From Micromonospora parastrephiae (GTDB lineage Bacteria; Actinomycetota; Actinomycetes; Mycobacteriales; Micromonosporaceae), in assembly GCF_016802865.1 (NCBI RefSeq), contig NZ_JAEVHM010000012.1:1-64000 (forward strand): 64,000 bases of DNA, given 5' to 3'. This document shows positions 46,510-55,451 of the stretch, piece after piece. The notes below the pieces were generated by a model. The model was given only the letters and a program-made list of their open reading frames with translations. It was not told the origin of the DNA and ran no database searches. The position numbers and the translations under genes were made by a program. Every line of letters starts with the position of its first letter. Positions within the stretch are counted from its first letter, which is position 1.

Positions 46510-47508
46510 TCAACCGTCGATGTCGACGATGACCTTGCCGGTGGCGGCGCCGCCGGCGACGAGCCGGTGGGCGTCCATGACCGTGTCGAGAGTGAAGGTG
46601 CGCGGGTCCACCCGTGGGCGCAGCTCGCCCCCGGCGGCCAGGGCCGCGATCTCGCGCAGGATCTCGCCCTGGTGTGCACGGCCCCGTCCGGTCAGCATCG
46701 GCAGCAGGGTGAACACTCCGGAGTAGGTCGCGCCGCGAAACGACAGCGGGGCGAGCGAGTGCGATCCCCAGCCCAGCGCGCTGACGACGTGCCCGTGGTA
46801 GGTGCGTACCGCCGCGAACGACGCGTCGAGCGTCGCACCGCCGACGTTGTCAGCGACGATGTCGAAGCCCTCCCCCGCGGTGTACCGCTGCACGTACTCC
46901 TCGACGTCGGTCGAGGTGTAGTCGATCGGCACGGCGCCGAGGCTCTCGATCACCTCCATGCTCGCCGGCGCGCCGGTCGCGTACACCTCGGCACCTCGCG
47001 CCCGGGCGAGCTGCACGCCCACATGACCGACGCCGCCCGAGCCGCCGTGCACCAGCACCTTCTGTCCGGCGCGGACCCCGGCCCGGTCGACCAGCCCCTC
47101 CCAGGAGGTGATCGCCGCCAGCGGCAGCGCGGCGGCCTCCCGCATCGAGAGCGTCCCCGGTTTGCGGGCCAGCAGCCGGGCGTCCACCGCGGCGTACTCG
47201 GCCAGCGAGCCCTGCAGATCGCCGACACCGCCGCACAGCCCGTACACCTCGTCACCGGGCGCGAACCCGGTCACCTCCGGGCCGACCGCGGCGACGACAC
47301 CGGCGACGTCCAGGCCGAGGACGGCGGGTAGCCGGATGCGGGCGTGCGCGGCCCTGCCCGCCTGGATTTTCGTGTCGAGCGGATTGACGCCGCTGGCGAC
47401 GACCCGCACGAGCACCTCACCGGCACCGGCGGTGGGTTGATCCATCCGCTCGACCGTCAGCGGAACGTCAAACTCCCGTAGCACCGCGGCACGCACGTCT
47501 GCACACAT
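46510..47508 (-). CDS. Quinone-oxidoreductase-like zinc-independent alcohol dehydrogenase (MDR family)
   Basis: A 332-residue NADPH-dependent medium-chain reductase. Marks: MCADVRAAVLREFDVPLTVERMDQP, GEVLVRVVASGVNPLDTKIQAG, LPAVLGLDVAGVVAAVGPEVTGFAPGDEVYG, LPLAAITSWEGLVDRAGVRAGQKVLVHGGSGGVGHVGVQLARARGAEVYAT (Rossmann motif GGSGGVG) and the end DAHRLVAGGAATGKVIVDI. The structural-zinc Cys cluster is absent, as in quinone oxidoreductases. Monocistronic, with a terminator behind it. The physiological substrate (quinone or enone) is unknown. Confidence 0.94.
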   Translation of the reverse strand: MCADVRAAVLREFDVPLTVERMDQPTAGAGEVLVRVVASGVNPLDTKIQAGRAAHARIRLPAVLGLDVAGVVAAVGPEVTGFAPGDEVYGLCGGVGDLQGSLAEYAAVDARLLARKPGTLSMREAAALPLAAITSWEGLVDRAGVRAGQKVLVHGGSGGVGHVGVQLARARGAEVYATGAPASMEVIESLGAVPIDYTSTDVEEYVQRYTAGEGFDIVADNVGGATLDASFAAVRTYHGHVVSALGWGSHSLAPLSFRGATYSGVFTLLPMLTGRGRAHQGEILREIAALAAGGELRPRVDPRTFTLDTVMDAHRLVAGGAATGKVIVDIDG

Positions 47509-47638
47509 CCCATCACCGAAGCGTCACCAGCACGCTACGTGACCGGGTCGGCGTCCGGGCCACTTCCGGCCGGTAGGAACTTTTCACCCGAGGTGGCCGA
47601 CCAAACGGACGTCAGACCAGCCATGGGAAGGAACGTTC

Positions 47639-47827
47639 ATGCCCAGTACCACCACCACGGTGGCCGAACCCACGGCGGGCGCCGCACCGGTCGACGACGG
47701 CACTGCGGCCGCGGCGGAGTCGCACGACGGCCCGGCCGGCGGTGTCCTCGCCGCCGGCACCGCGCTGGCCGTACTGGCGGTGCTGGCGGCCGGGTTGCTG
47801 TGGCGACGGCGGACGGCTCAACGCTGA
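47639..47827 (+). CDS. Small single-span membrane protein
   Basis: A 62-residue protein. ATG 47639 follows GGGAAGGAACGTTC. A Thr/Ala/Glu-rich N-terminus (1-33) leads to one transmembrane helix (about 34-55: AGGVLAAGTALAVLAVLAAGLLW) and a short basic tail RRRTAQR, giving an outside-in topology resembling the C-terminal anchors of sortase-like substrates, although no LPxTG is present. No family known. Convergent with the oxalate decarboxylase gene (16 bp gap). Confidence 0.5.
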   Translation: MPSTTTTVAEPTAGAAPVDDGTAAAAESHDGPAGGVLAAGTALAVLAVLAAGLLWRRRTAQR

Positions 47828-47843
47828 CAGCGCGGGTGTACGT

Positions 47844-48977
47844 TCAGATCACGGTTTGTTTGGTGGCCGGAAGCTCGTCGACGATCGACTTCTCCACGTT
47901 GATCGTGTCGGCGATGATCTCGTGGGGCGTGTTCGCCATCCACTGCATCACCGAGATGTCCTCGAACCGGGAATGCTTGAACATTTCCAGGAACACCAGC
48001 GGCTCGTCACCGGTGTTCTCGATGTAGTGGCCGTAGGCGAAGGGAACGTAGCCGACGTCGCCGGCCTGGAAGTCGAACGTCCGAGCGCTGGCCTGGGCCG
48101 CGAACACGCCCATCCGTCCGGTGCCCGAGATGTAGTACTGCCACTCGTCGGTGGTCGGATGCCAGTGCAGCTCACGCATCCCCCCGGGTTCGACCTCCAC
48201 GAGGGCGGCGGCGGTGGTGGCGGAGGCGGCGAAGTTCGTCGAGTCGGTGATCCGGACCGTTCCACCGCGGAACCGCTGCGGGGTCTGGGCGGTCATCCGG
48301 TGTTTGAAGCTTCGTGGAATGTCGCCGGTCGGGCTGATCACCCGGCCCCGTTGCAGGGGCGGTGGGACGTCGCCCTGGAAGATGTACTTCTCCCGCTCGG
48401 GCAGATTCTCCATCTGTTCCATCGTCCAGCCGAAGTTCTTCGCCAACACGTGCCGGGGCGTGTGCGCGAAGAAGTCGCTGAGCAGGAACGTGTTGTTCTC
48501 CGAGAAGGCGCCGTCGTCGAAGACCAGCAGGAACTGCGCGCCGTCGTCGAGCGCCTGGATGTTGTGCGGCACCCCCTGCGGGAAGAACCACAGGTCGCCC
48601 GCATTGACGTCCTCGATGAAGTTGCGCCCCTCGTGGTCGACGGCGCTGATGCGGCAACTGCCGCCGAGCATGTACGCCCACTCCGACTGCTGATGCCAGT
48701 GGATTTCGCGGTACGCGCCGGGTTCCAGTCCGAACTGGACGCCGGACATCGTGGTGGCGATCGGCAGGTCCCGGACGGTGACCTCACGGGTCCAGCCGCC
48801 CCGCTCCACCCGGGTGTGCGCCTGGGAGAACGAGAACTTGAGGTTGGGTACCAGCCGACTGTCGGTCGTCGGCGGCACCAGGAGATCGGGATTCTGCCGC
48901 TCGACCTCGACGTTGCGGCCCGCGAACGGCGCGCTGCCCTCGTCGCCGCGTCGGGGCTGGGGATCGCTGTTCACCAT
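47844..48977 (-). CDS. oxdC: Bicupin oxalate decarboxylase family protein
   Basis: A 377-residue, Mn-dependent bicupin that converts oxalate to formate and carbon dioxide. Starts at ATG 48977 after GTGAGGAGCC (upstream residues in the frame ignored). Cupin 1: LEPGAYREIHWHQQSEWAYMLGGSCRIS and DLWFFPQGVPHNIQAL supply His, His, Glu and His ligands. The segment FDDGAFSENNTFLLSDFFAHTP corresponds to the lid loop with its SEN motif, which distinguishes decarboxylase from oxalate oxidase. Cupin 2: VEPGGMRELHWHPTTDEWQYYISGTGRMGV and DVGYVPFAYGHYIENTG. No signal peptide, so cytoplasmic. It follows a small membrane protein gene by 13 bp. Confidence 0.94.
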   Translation of the reverse strand: MVNSDPQPRRGDEGSAPFAGRNVEVERQNPDLLVPPTTDSRLVPNLKFSFSQAHTRVERGGWTREVTVRDLPIATTMSGVQFGLEPGAYREIHWHQQSEWAYMLGGSCRISAVDHEGRNFIEDVNAGDLWFFPQGVPHNIQALDDGAQFLLVFDDGAFSENNTFLLSDFFAHTPRHVLAKNFGWTMEQMENLPEREKYIFQGDVPPPLQRGRVISPTGDIPRSFKHRMTAQTPQRFRGGTVRITDSTNFAASATTAAALVEVEPGGMRELHWHPTTDEWQYYISGTGRMGVFAAQASARTFDFQAGDVGYVPFAYGHYIENTGDEPLVFLEMFKHSRFEDISVMQWMANTPHEIIADTINVEKSIVDELPATKQTVI

Positions 48978-48990
48978 GCTCGCTGGCTCC

Positions 48991-49281
48991 TCACTCCGAT
49001 CGGATCGGATCCCCCGCGGAGACGGCGCCACCGCGTGAATCTGGCCGGGAAGGCATCCCCAGCAGCGTGCGAACGGTGGACCAGCCGTACTGGACCGCGA
49101 TCGCGGCGGGAACGGCCGCTGCGGTCGCGGCCAGCACCAGCCGGGTCCACGGCGGTGCGTGACCGCCCGCCCCGGTGATGGCGAGCAGCACGAACACGAG
49201 CAGTACGACCCGCAGCCGGTGCAGACCGGGAAGGTCGGTCCGCTCCGGGCGGGTCCGCGTCACGGTGTCGATCGGCGTCAC
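48991..49281 (-). CDS. Small two-helix membrane protein preceding oxalate decarboxylase
   Basis: A 96-residue protein from GTG 49281 after GGGAGGCCGTC. Two hydrophobic segments: RLRVVLLVFVLLAITGAGG (about 28-46) and TRLVLAATAAAVPAAIAVQYGW (about 52-73), with a hydrophilic Arg/Ser/Gly tail. No recognised family. The 13-bp gap to the OxdC start suggests one transcript. It could be linked to oxalate or formate transport, but it is too short for a carrier, so that is speculative. Confidence 0.65.
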   Translation of the reverse strand: MTPIDTVTRTRPERTDLPGLHRLRVVLLVFVLLAITGAGGHAPPWTRLVLAATAAAVPAAIAVQYGWSTVRTLLGMPSRPDSRGGAVSAGDPIRSE

Positions 49282-49528
49282 GACGGCCTCCCTGTCGCAG
49301 GTCCTGTCAGCTGATGGTCCGGGTTGGGCCCGTGGGCTCGCATCACGTGATCGCGCCATAGCGGCACGTCAGATCGGGGACGACGTGAGCCATTCGGCGC
49401 ACACCGGTTCTCCGTTGCCTGCTGCGGGCGCTGGTTCGTCGATCTGGTCGCCCACCCCTGCCGCTCTGGTTAGGCTCGGTCGCAGGACGGCATTTCGACG
49501 CGCCGGGTTACCACCGGGGAGAACGCCA

Positions 49529-50991
49529 TTGTCCGATTCAACCTTCGACGCGAACGCGACCGCCGCGATCCGTGGCGTCGACCCCGACCGTTGCCGCCCG
49601 CCCGGTCGCCTGGCGGAGCTCGTTGCCGGGGAGCAGCCGTCGGTCGCCCTCGCCGCGCTGCGGGCCGCGCTGACGCGGCCACTGGACACCGGCGGCCGGA
49701 GCACCGTGCTCGCGATGATCGCCACCGTCGCGGCGCGTACCGGACACCCGGATGCCGACGCCCTGCTGCGCGACGCCGGCACCGCGCACGCGGCGGTGGG
49801 TGATCCGTCGTCCGCTCGCCACCTCGCCCTCGGCCGGGCCGCCCGTTCCCTGTCGTACGGGGACCTACCGGGCGCCGACGCCGTGCTGGCAGTCCTGGAT
49901 CCCGACGCCCCGACGGCACGGGAAGACGCCGCGTCGATCCGGGCGGAACGAATCCTCGTCCAACTCGGCCTCGGCCGACACGAGGACGCCCGAACGGCGG
50001 TCTGCCAGGCGTTCGACGCCACGACCGCGCCGGGCACCGCGGCGAGTAGCAGGCTGACCGCCCTGGACTGCCTGCGCATGGTCGCGGTGGGCGAGTTGCC
50101 CGAGGCGGCGGCGCTGGCCGCCACCACGCTCGGCTCGCAGGACATCAGCCAGGAGGTCCGTGCCCTGCTGGTCGCGGTGGTCGCCGAGGTCCGCTACCGC
50201 CGTGGCGAGGCCGACGCCGCGCGCGCGATCCTCCGCGCCGGCACCGGGCAACGGCGCTGGCCCGACAGTACGATGTGGACCGCCGCACTCTGTGTCGCCG
50301 TCCGCGACCCCGTGGTCGGCGAGCCGGCGCACGCGCTCGGTCAGGTCGTCGCCGACCTGCACCGGTCGGTCCGGCCGCTCCTGCCCGTCCCGCAGTTCGG
50401 CCCCCGACTGGTACGCGCGGCCGTGGCCGCCGACGACCCGCACGCCGCCCGACGGGTCACCGAACTGGTCGAAGGGGTGGCCGCGCGCACTCCCGTCCCG
50501 CTGTGGCGCGCGCTGGCCGACCAGACCAGGGGCCTGCTCGACCGCGACCCGGACGCGCTGCGCTCGGCGGTCGGCCGACTGCGCGCCACGGCCGCCCGGC
50601 CGGCGCTGGCGACGCGTTGCTCGACCTCGCGAACAGCCCCCGGCTGCGACCCGCGGAGGCGCGGGAGGCCGCGCACGAGGCGGCCGCGCTCTACGCCCGG
50701 ATCGGCGCGCCCGGCGACCAGTCGATCGCCGACCGCCGGTACGTCGCGCTCGCTGCCGCCCCGCACCATTATCGACCTCCGAACGCGGGCCTGGGCCTGC
50801 TCACCCCCGCCGAGAAGCGGGTCGCCGAGATCCTGGCCGGGGGCGCCACCAAGAAGCAGGCGGCCGGGAGCCTCTTCGTCTCCTTCCACACCGTGGACAC
50901 GCAGCTCCGGTCGATCTACCAGAAGCTCGGTATCAACAGTCGGCTCCAGTTGGTCCGAGCCTGGGATCGATACAAGGCGACCAGCAACTGA
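49529..50991 (+). CDS. LuxR-family regulator with TPR-like N-terminal region (frame interrupted once)
   Basis: Restored length is 487 residues. A TTG start at 49529 follows CCGGGGAGAACGCCA (LSDSTFDANATAAIRG). The first 400 residues are helical repeats rich in Ala/Arg (VALAALRAALTRPLDTGGRSTVLAMIATVAARTG and similar), like the C-terminal half of LAL-type regulators but without the NTPase. The C-terminal HTH (about 425-485) reads LTPAEKRVAEILAGGATKKQAAGSLFVSFHTVDTQLRSIYQKLGINSRLQLVRAW, a full LuxR domain. The frame breaks at about 50608 (ARPAL); one added base in a G pair joins to GDALLDLANSPRLRPAEAREAA. Target unknown. Confidence 0.87.
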
Positions 50992-51018
50992 CCTGTCCGC
51001 GCCTCGTGCCGCAGCCCG

Positions 51019-52113
51019 TCAGCGCGTGTCGGCCTGCCGCTGGGTGTCCCCCGGTCCGGGTTCCCCGCCCGCGGCCGAGTCCCCCACCAGCACGGACTCC
51101 CGGGCCTCCCGGCGTCCCTGCTCCCGAGCGAGGGCGAGCAGCCCGGCCAACCGCCGTCGACGACGGCGGACCGCGACCCGTACGCCGAGCAGCAGCGCGG
51201 CGAGCAGGAACAGCACCGCGAGCTGCGCCCACGGCACGATCCAGGTGGTGACGGCGCCGGACGCCTGCCGGAGATCCGCGCCATCCTGAGCGTCGCCCGG
51301 CAGGGCCGGAGTGGTGGTGACGGTCGTACGGAGCCGTCCCAGCGCCCAGACGCCGTCGACGCGGGCCTCGACCTGCCTGCTGCCGCCGGGGAGCAGTTCC
51401 TCGATCTCGCCGGTGACGTCGCGGTTGGAGAGGCCGAGGACGTCGGAGACCGCGACCCGCCCCGTGCCGGTGACCCAGACGTTGCCGTCGTTCGTCACGG
51501 TGTAGCGAACCCGGACCGTGCCACCGGCGAGAGGATTCCACGACGGGGTGTAGGTGACGGCGAGGCCCTGGACGGGCAGGCTCGCCCGGACCGTGCCGTT
51601 GACCCGCATCATGACTCGGAACCCGACGCGGCTCTCGACGTTGACCGTGCCCCCGGTGCTGGTGACGGTCGCCGCGACGCCGGCCGGATGGTCACCGGGA
51701 GTGGCGCCCCGGGGCACGGTGATCGTGAACGGCACCACCCTGGTCTCGTTGGGGCCGACGGTGACCTTCTCCTGCACGTCGATCCAGGTGCCACCGTCGA
51801 CGGAGGGGCGGTCCGACGGCAGCATGTTGAAGCGGCCCTTGTCGGTGAGATAGCCGTCGGCGGCCTTCAGTGCGAAGGTGACGGCGGAGCGGCTGAAGTT
51901 CCGGACCGCCAGGTGCTCGGTCACGACCTGTCCCGGATCGACGGTTGCCGTGATCCATCGACGTTCGTCCGGGCCGCTCGCGGTGGCCGGCTGGACCGTC
52001 CAGGTCAGGGCCTTCGGGTCCGGGTCCGCCGCCGCCGCGGTCGGGGCGGCCGGAACGGCGAGGGCCGCGACGGCGAGGACGGTGAGCGCCCGGCGCAGCG
52101 GGGTGACGGACAT
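51019..52113 (-). CDS. DUF916/WxL-interacting-type exported membrane protein
   Basis: A 364-residue protein. ATG 52113; signal peptide about 1-31 (RRALTVLAVAALAVPAAPTAAAA). Two Ig-like extracellular domains (about 35-275): LTWTVQPATASGPDERRWITATVDPGQVVTEHLAVRNFSRSAVTFALKAADGYLTDKGRFNML, then VTVGPNETRVVPFTITVPRGATPGDHPAGVAATV and the second domain with RVRYTVTNDGNVWVTGTG. A C-terminal transmembrane helix (AQLAVLFLLAALLLGVRVAV, about 300-320) is followed by a basic cytoplasmic tail. In Firmicutes DUF916 proteins bind partner WxL proteins at the cell surface; the gene here lies 59 bp after a WxL-like gene. Confidence 0.82.
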   Translation of the reverse strand: MSVTPLRRALTVLAVAALAVPAAPTAAAADPDPKALTWTVQPATASGPDERRWITATVDPGQVVTEHLAVRNFSRSAVTFALKAADGYLTDKGRFNMLPSDRPSVDGGTWIDVQEKVTVGPNETRVVPFTITVPRGATPGDHPAGVAATVTSTGGTVNVESRVGFRVMMRVNGTVRASLPVQGLAVTYTPSWNPLAGGTVRVRYTVTNDGNVWVTGTGRVAVSDVLGLSNRDVTGEIEELLPGGSRQVEARVDGVWALGRLRTTVTTTPALPGDAQDGADLRQASGAVTTWIVPWAQLAVLFLLAALLLGVRVAVRRRRRRLAGLLALAREQGRREARESVLVGDSAAGGEPGPGDTQRQADTR

Positions 52114-52172
52114 GGCGACGGCCCTTCGACAGGGGGCTTGGCGGGGGCCCGGTCCGGACCCCCGCCGAGCCG

Positions 52173-52805
52173 CTACTCGAACAGTGAGAGCGTGAGCGTG
52201 GAGCTGTACTCGCCGGCGGCGACCTCCGCCGGGGCCCGCAGGTACAGGTCGGCGTTGACCGAGTACGAGTCGCTGGCGACGGCCGCGGAGTCGAACGCCG
52301 AGACCAGCAGCTCCTGGTCGACCAGGCCGACGTTGTTGCCGGGCAGGGTCTCCTCGTCGAGGACGGTCACCACCTCCTCGCCCTCGGTGACCAGACCGGT
52401 CTCCCCACCGTCGAGCAGGCGCGGCTTCCAACCGAAGTGGTCGGCGCTGATCGGCGGCTGACCGGCGCTGCCCGCGAAGTCGGTCGCGCTGCCCAGCACG
52501 GCCCAGCTCGCACCGTCGGGCACCTCGTCGGCGACGCGGGTGTCGGTGACCGTCACCGTCGGCAACGTACCGACGAACTGACGGACCAGCAGGGTCGAGC
52601 CGTCCTCGGACAACGCGACGGAGTCGCCCGCGATCGACAGGGCCAGCACGCCCGGCTCCCTGATCTCGTCGATGTCGACGGTCACCCGCACGCTGGCGTC
52701 GTCGTCGGGCTCGGCCATCGCGGGCGAGGGCAGCACCGCCGCCCCGACCAGCGCGGCGCCGGCGGCGCAGGCCGCGAGCAGGTGTCGTCGTCTATGGGTG
52801 TTCAT
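52173..52805 (-). CDS. WxL-like exported surface protein
   Basis: A 210-residue secreted beta-rich protein. ATG 52805 follows GGAGATCAC. Signal peptide about 1-31 (RRRHLLAACAAGAALVGAAVLPSPAMA). The mature part begins DDDASVRVTVDIDEIREPGVLALSI and contains LPTVTVTDTRVADEVPDGASWAVLGSATDFAG and ISADHFGWKPRLL, positions matching the two Trp motifs of WxL-type domains (the first is degenerate: WAV for WxL). The end, AEVAAGEYSSTLTLSLFE, resembles the final strands of the family. It sits 27 bp after a GH43 gene and just before the DUF916 gene, the conserved WxL/DUF916 pairing. Probable surface adhesion or scaffolding partner. Confidence 0.77.
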   Translation of the reverse strand: MNTHRRRHLLAACAAGAALVGAAVLPSPAMAEPDDDASVRVTVDIDEIREPGVLALSIAGDSVALSEDGSTLLVRQFVGTLPTVTVTDTRVADEVPDGASWAVLGSATDFAGSAGQPPISADHFGWKPRLLDGGETGLVTEGEEVVTVLDEETLPGNNVGLVDQELLVSAFDSAAVASDSYSVNADLYLRAPAEVAAGEYSSTLTLSLFE

Positions 52806-52832
52806 GTGATCTCCGATCTCATCCGTGAAGGG

Positions 52833-55258
52833 TCATCCGCCGCAGGTGGCGGCGGGGTACTGCGCGGTCCGCACGGTCGTCACGTCCCTACCGCCGACCA
52901 CACCGGTCACCCGGACCGTCGCCGTACCAGCCGCCACCGACACCGCACGCGAGTTGAACGACTGATAGACACTCGCCCCCGGTGCCACCGCCGCGAACGA
53001 CCGACTCCCGTACGCCGTCTCCAACGCCACCCCGACCGGCCCATCCGAATCGTTACGCGCCCGCACCGCCACGTACGCCTTCCCACCCAGACACCGCGCC
53101 TGAGCCGTGACCGTCACGGGCAGCTCGGGCTCACCCGTGGCGGCTCCGAACGTCCAGGTGTCGATCTCGAAGAGGTCGGCGCCCGACGGGCCGGTGTAGG
53201 TGAAGTAGACGTCGTGCACGCCGGTGGCGCCCGAGAGGTCGGCGGTCACCTCGGCCCACTCGCCGTTCGGCGTGTCGACCGGGATCGTGCCGACCACGGG
53301 ACCGTTGACGTCGTCCAGTCGTACCTCGATCTTCGCGCCGGCGGCGAGCGTCCGCACGCGGGTCGTCACGCTGCGCGCGCCGTTGTCGCCGAAGTCCACC
53401 GACGACAGTGCCGTCCAGTCCCCGTTGTCGATGTCGCGTACCACCAGGTTCGGCGCCGCGGCGCCGAACTGGGCGGAGGCATCGTCGACCTTCGCGGTCG
53501 CGACGCCCTTGCTCCAACCGAAGGTCTCGGCCTCGAAGACGCGGTACGGGTCGAAGTTGCGGACCTGGTCGACGCCGGCGTAGGTGCCGACGACCTGCTG
53601 GATCGTGCCGTCCGGGTTGAAGGTCAGTTCCTGGATGTGCGGGCTGCGGTACCCCTGGGTGGTGTTCCCGTTGATGCGCTTGTTCAACGTCGGGGCGTGG
53701 TACGTGAAGTAGTACCTGCCCCCGAACTCGAAGACCGACTGGTGGTTGTTGCCGCCCGTGCCGGCGCCGAAGAACTGCGACTGGTTCGGGAACAGCACGC
53801 CCGCGTAGGTCTCCTTCGGCCACGACATCGGGTTGTCGGAGATCAGGTAGCCGATCTGGCCGGCGCCCGGGTATCCGGGAAGCGGCTGCTGGTTGCCACC
53901 GAAGTCGTTGCCGCCGAAGTGCGAGGAGTACGAGAAGTAGTACTTGCCCGCACGCTTGAAGACGTGGCCGGCCTCGAAGGCGACCGGGGCGTCGACCACC
54001 GCGGCCGTCCCCTCGGTGGAGACCATGTTGTCGCCGAGTTCGATCGCCCGGATGTTCTTCGGGTTGTTGAACCGCTCGGCCGGCGGCATGCTCGTCGACG
54101 CGGGACCACCACCGAAGTAGAGGTACGGCTGACCGTCGTCGTCCACGAACGGCGCCGGGTCGAACTTCCAGGCGACGTCCTCGGCGCCGGGGGTGCTGCC
54201 GTTGATCAGCGTGCTCGTACGCTCGCTGGTCCACGGGCCGAGCGGTGACGCTCCCGTGATCACGTTGCTGGAGCCGCCGCCGTTGGCGTAGTAGAGGAAG
54301 AACTTTTCCTGGCCGTTCACCACCTTTCTGGTGATGCCGGGCGCCCACGAGTTGGCGGTGAACGGCGCGACGCCGTTCGGGCCCGCGACCTGGATCTCGC
54401 CGTGATCCGTCCAGTTCACGAGGTCCTCCGAGGAGATGACCGTGATCTGGTTGATGTTGCCGTAGTTGATGCCCGGCGAGACGCCCGTAGCGGGGTCGGG
54501 GGCGTAGCCCTGGGTGTCGTTGGTCATGTACATGTACACCCGGCCGTCGTGCACGAACCCGAAGCCGTCGGCGCCGAACTTGTGTCCGATCAACGGGTTG
54601 TGCTCCCCCGGCAGCTTGCCGACGACCTCGATGGTCTTCGACGCGCCGCGGGCGGGGCGGCGCCGACCACCGACACGTCATCGAGTGTGAAGTCCATGAG
54701 GTGCAGGTCCGGGTCGGTGGAGGGAGTGCTCGTCCACGGCGTCTCGAAGAACAGCCGGGCCGTCGACACGTTCTGCTCGGCGGGGATCGTGAACGTCCCG
54801 TTGAACTGCGCCCACTGGCCCTTCGTCGCCGTCACGCTGACGAGGTTGGTGTAGGTGGCGGCGCCGTAGTGCATCGTGGCGAAGAACTGCTTGGTGGCCG
54901 GCCCGCTCGGGTTCTCGTACTTGATGCGGGCCGTGAGGACGTACGTCTGCCCGGCCTGCACCTTGCCGCTGAGATCCTGCATGGGCCCGGATCCGGTGGT
55001 CGTCCGGTTGGTGACGAGCGCGGCGCTCGATCCGGAGTAGGCGTCCGACGTGACCGAGAGAGCCGCACTGTCGGAGGCGTTTCCGTTGTTGACGAACCAG
55101 TTCGCGGTGCCCTGCTCGAAGCCGCCGTTGACGACAAGATCCGTTTCGGCGGCCTGGACGGGTGCCGCCCCGGCGACGATTCCTGCGGCCAGCAGCACGC
55201 CGACCGATGCGATCGCGGCGACCCGTCCTCGGGTCGCGCGTCGCTGTGGTTGTTCCAC
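52833..55258 (-). CDS. Secreted GH43 arabinan/xylan-active enzyme, CBM4/9-GH43-CBM6-like plus C-terminal module (frame interrupted once)
   Basis: Restored length is 808 residues. GTG 55258 follows AGGAGGATGCC. Signal peptide about 1-36; CenC/CBM4-9-like domain about 38-195 (LVVNGGFEQGTANWFVNNG...HLMDFTLDDVSVVG); GH43 propeller about 215-520 (NPLIGHKFGADGFGFVHDGRVYMYMTND with the base Asp, WKFDPAPFVDDDGQPYLYFGG, FEAGHVFKRAGKYYFSYSSH with the acid Glu); CBM6 about 585-715 (YRVFEAETFGWSKGVAT); a final 95-residue module starting LPVTVTAQARCLGGKAYVAVRA. The frame breaks at about 54646 at VGAAPPA; one added base in a G pair (coding strand) restores GASKTIEVVGKLPGEHNP. Second gene of the GH43-GH43-WxL-DUF916 cluster. 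Confidence 0.88.
52835..53122. repeat. 288-bp direct repeat, copy 1
   Basis: Encodes the C-terminal module of the first GH43 gene. It aligns without gaps to 55454-55741; only four differences are visible (two silent, two changing residues near the end: TAQY against TVQH). Confidence 0.92.
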
Positions 55259-55451
55259 GAGGCATCCTCCTTCATCTCTGACGTGCGGTCATCGGTGTAC
55301 GGGGATCGGTGGGGTGGACGCTCGGAGGTCAGGGTCGGTCACGCCACCGGCGCGAACGGGGCCGGCGGCGCGGGACAGGACCGGCCGTTCCGCGCGCCGG
55401 GCGGTCGTGCCGTGGTGGCGGTGCCCGGTGCGCCGGGAACCCGTGCCGGGG

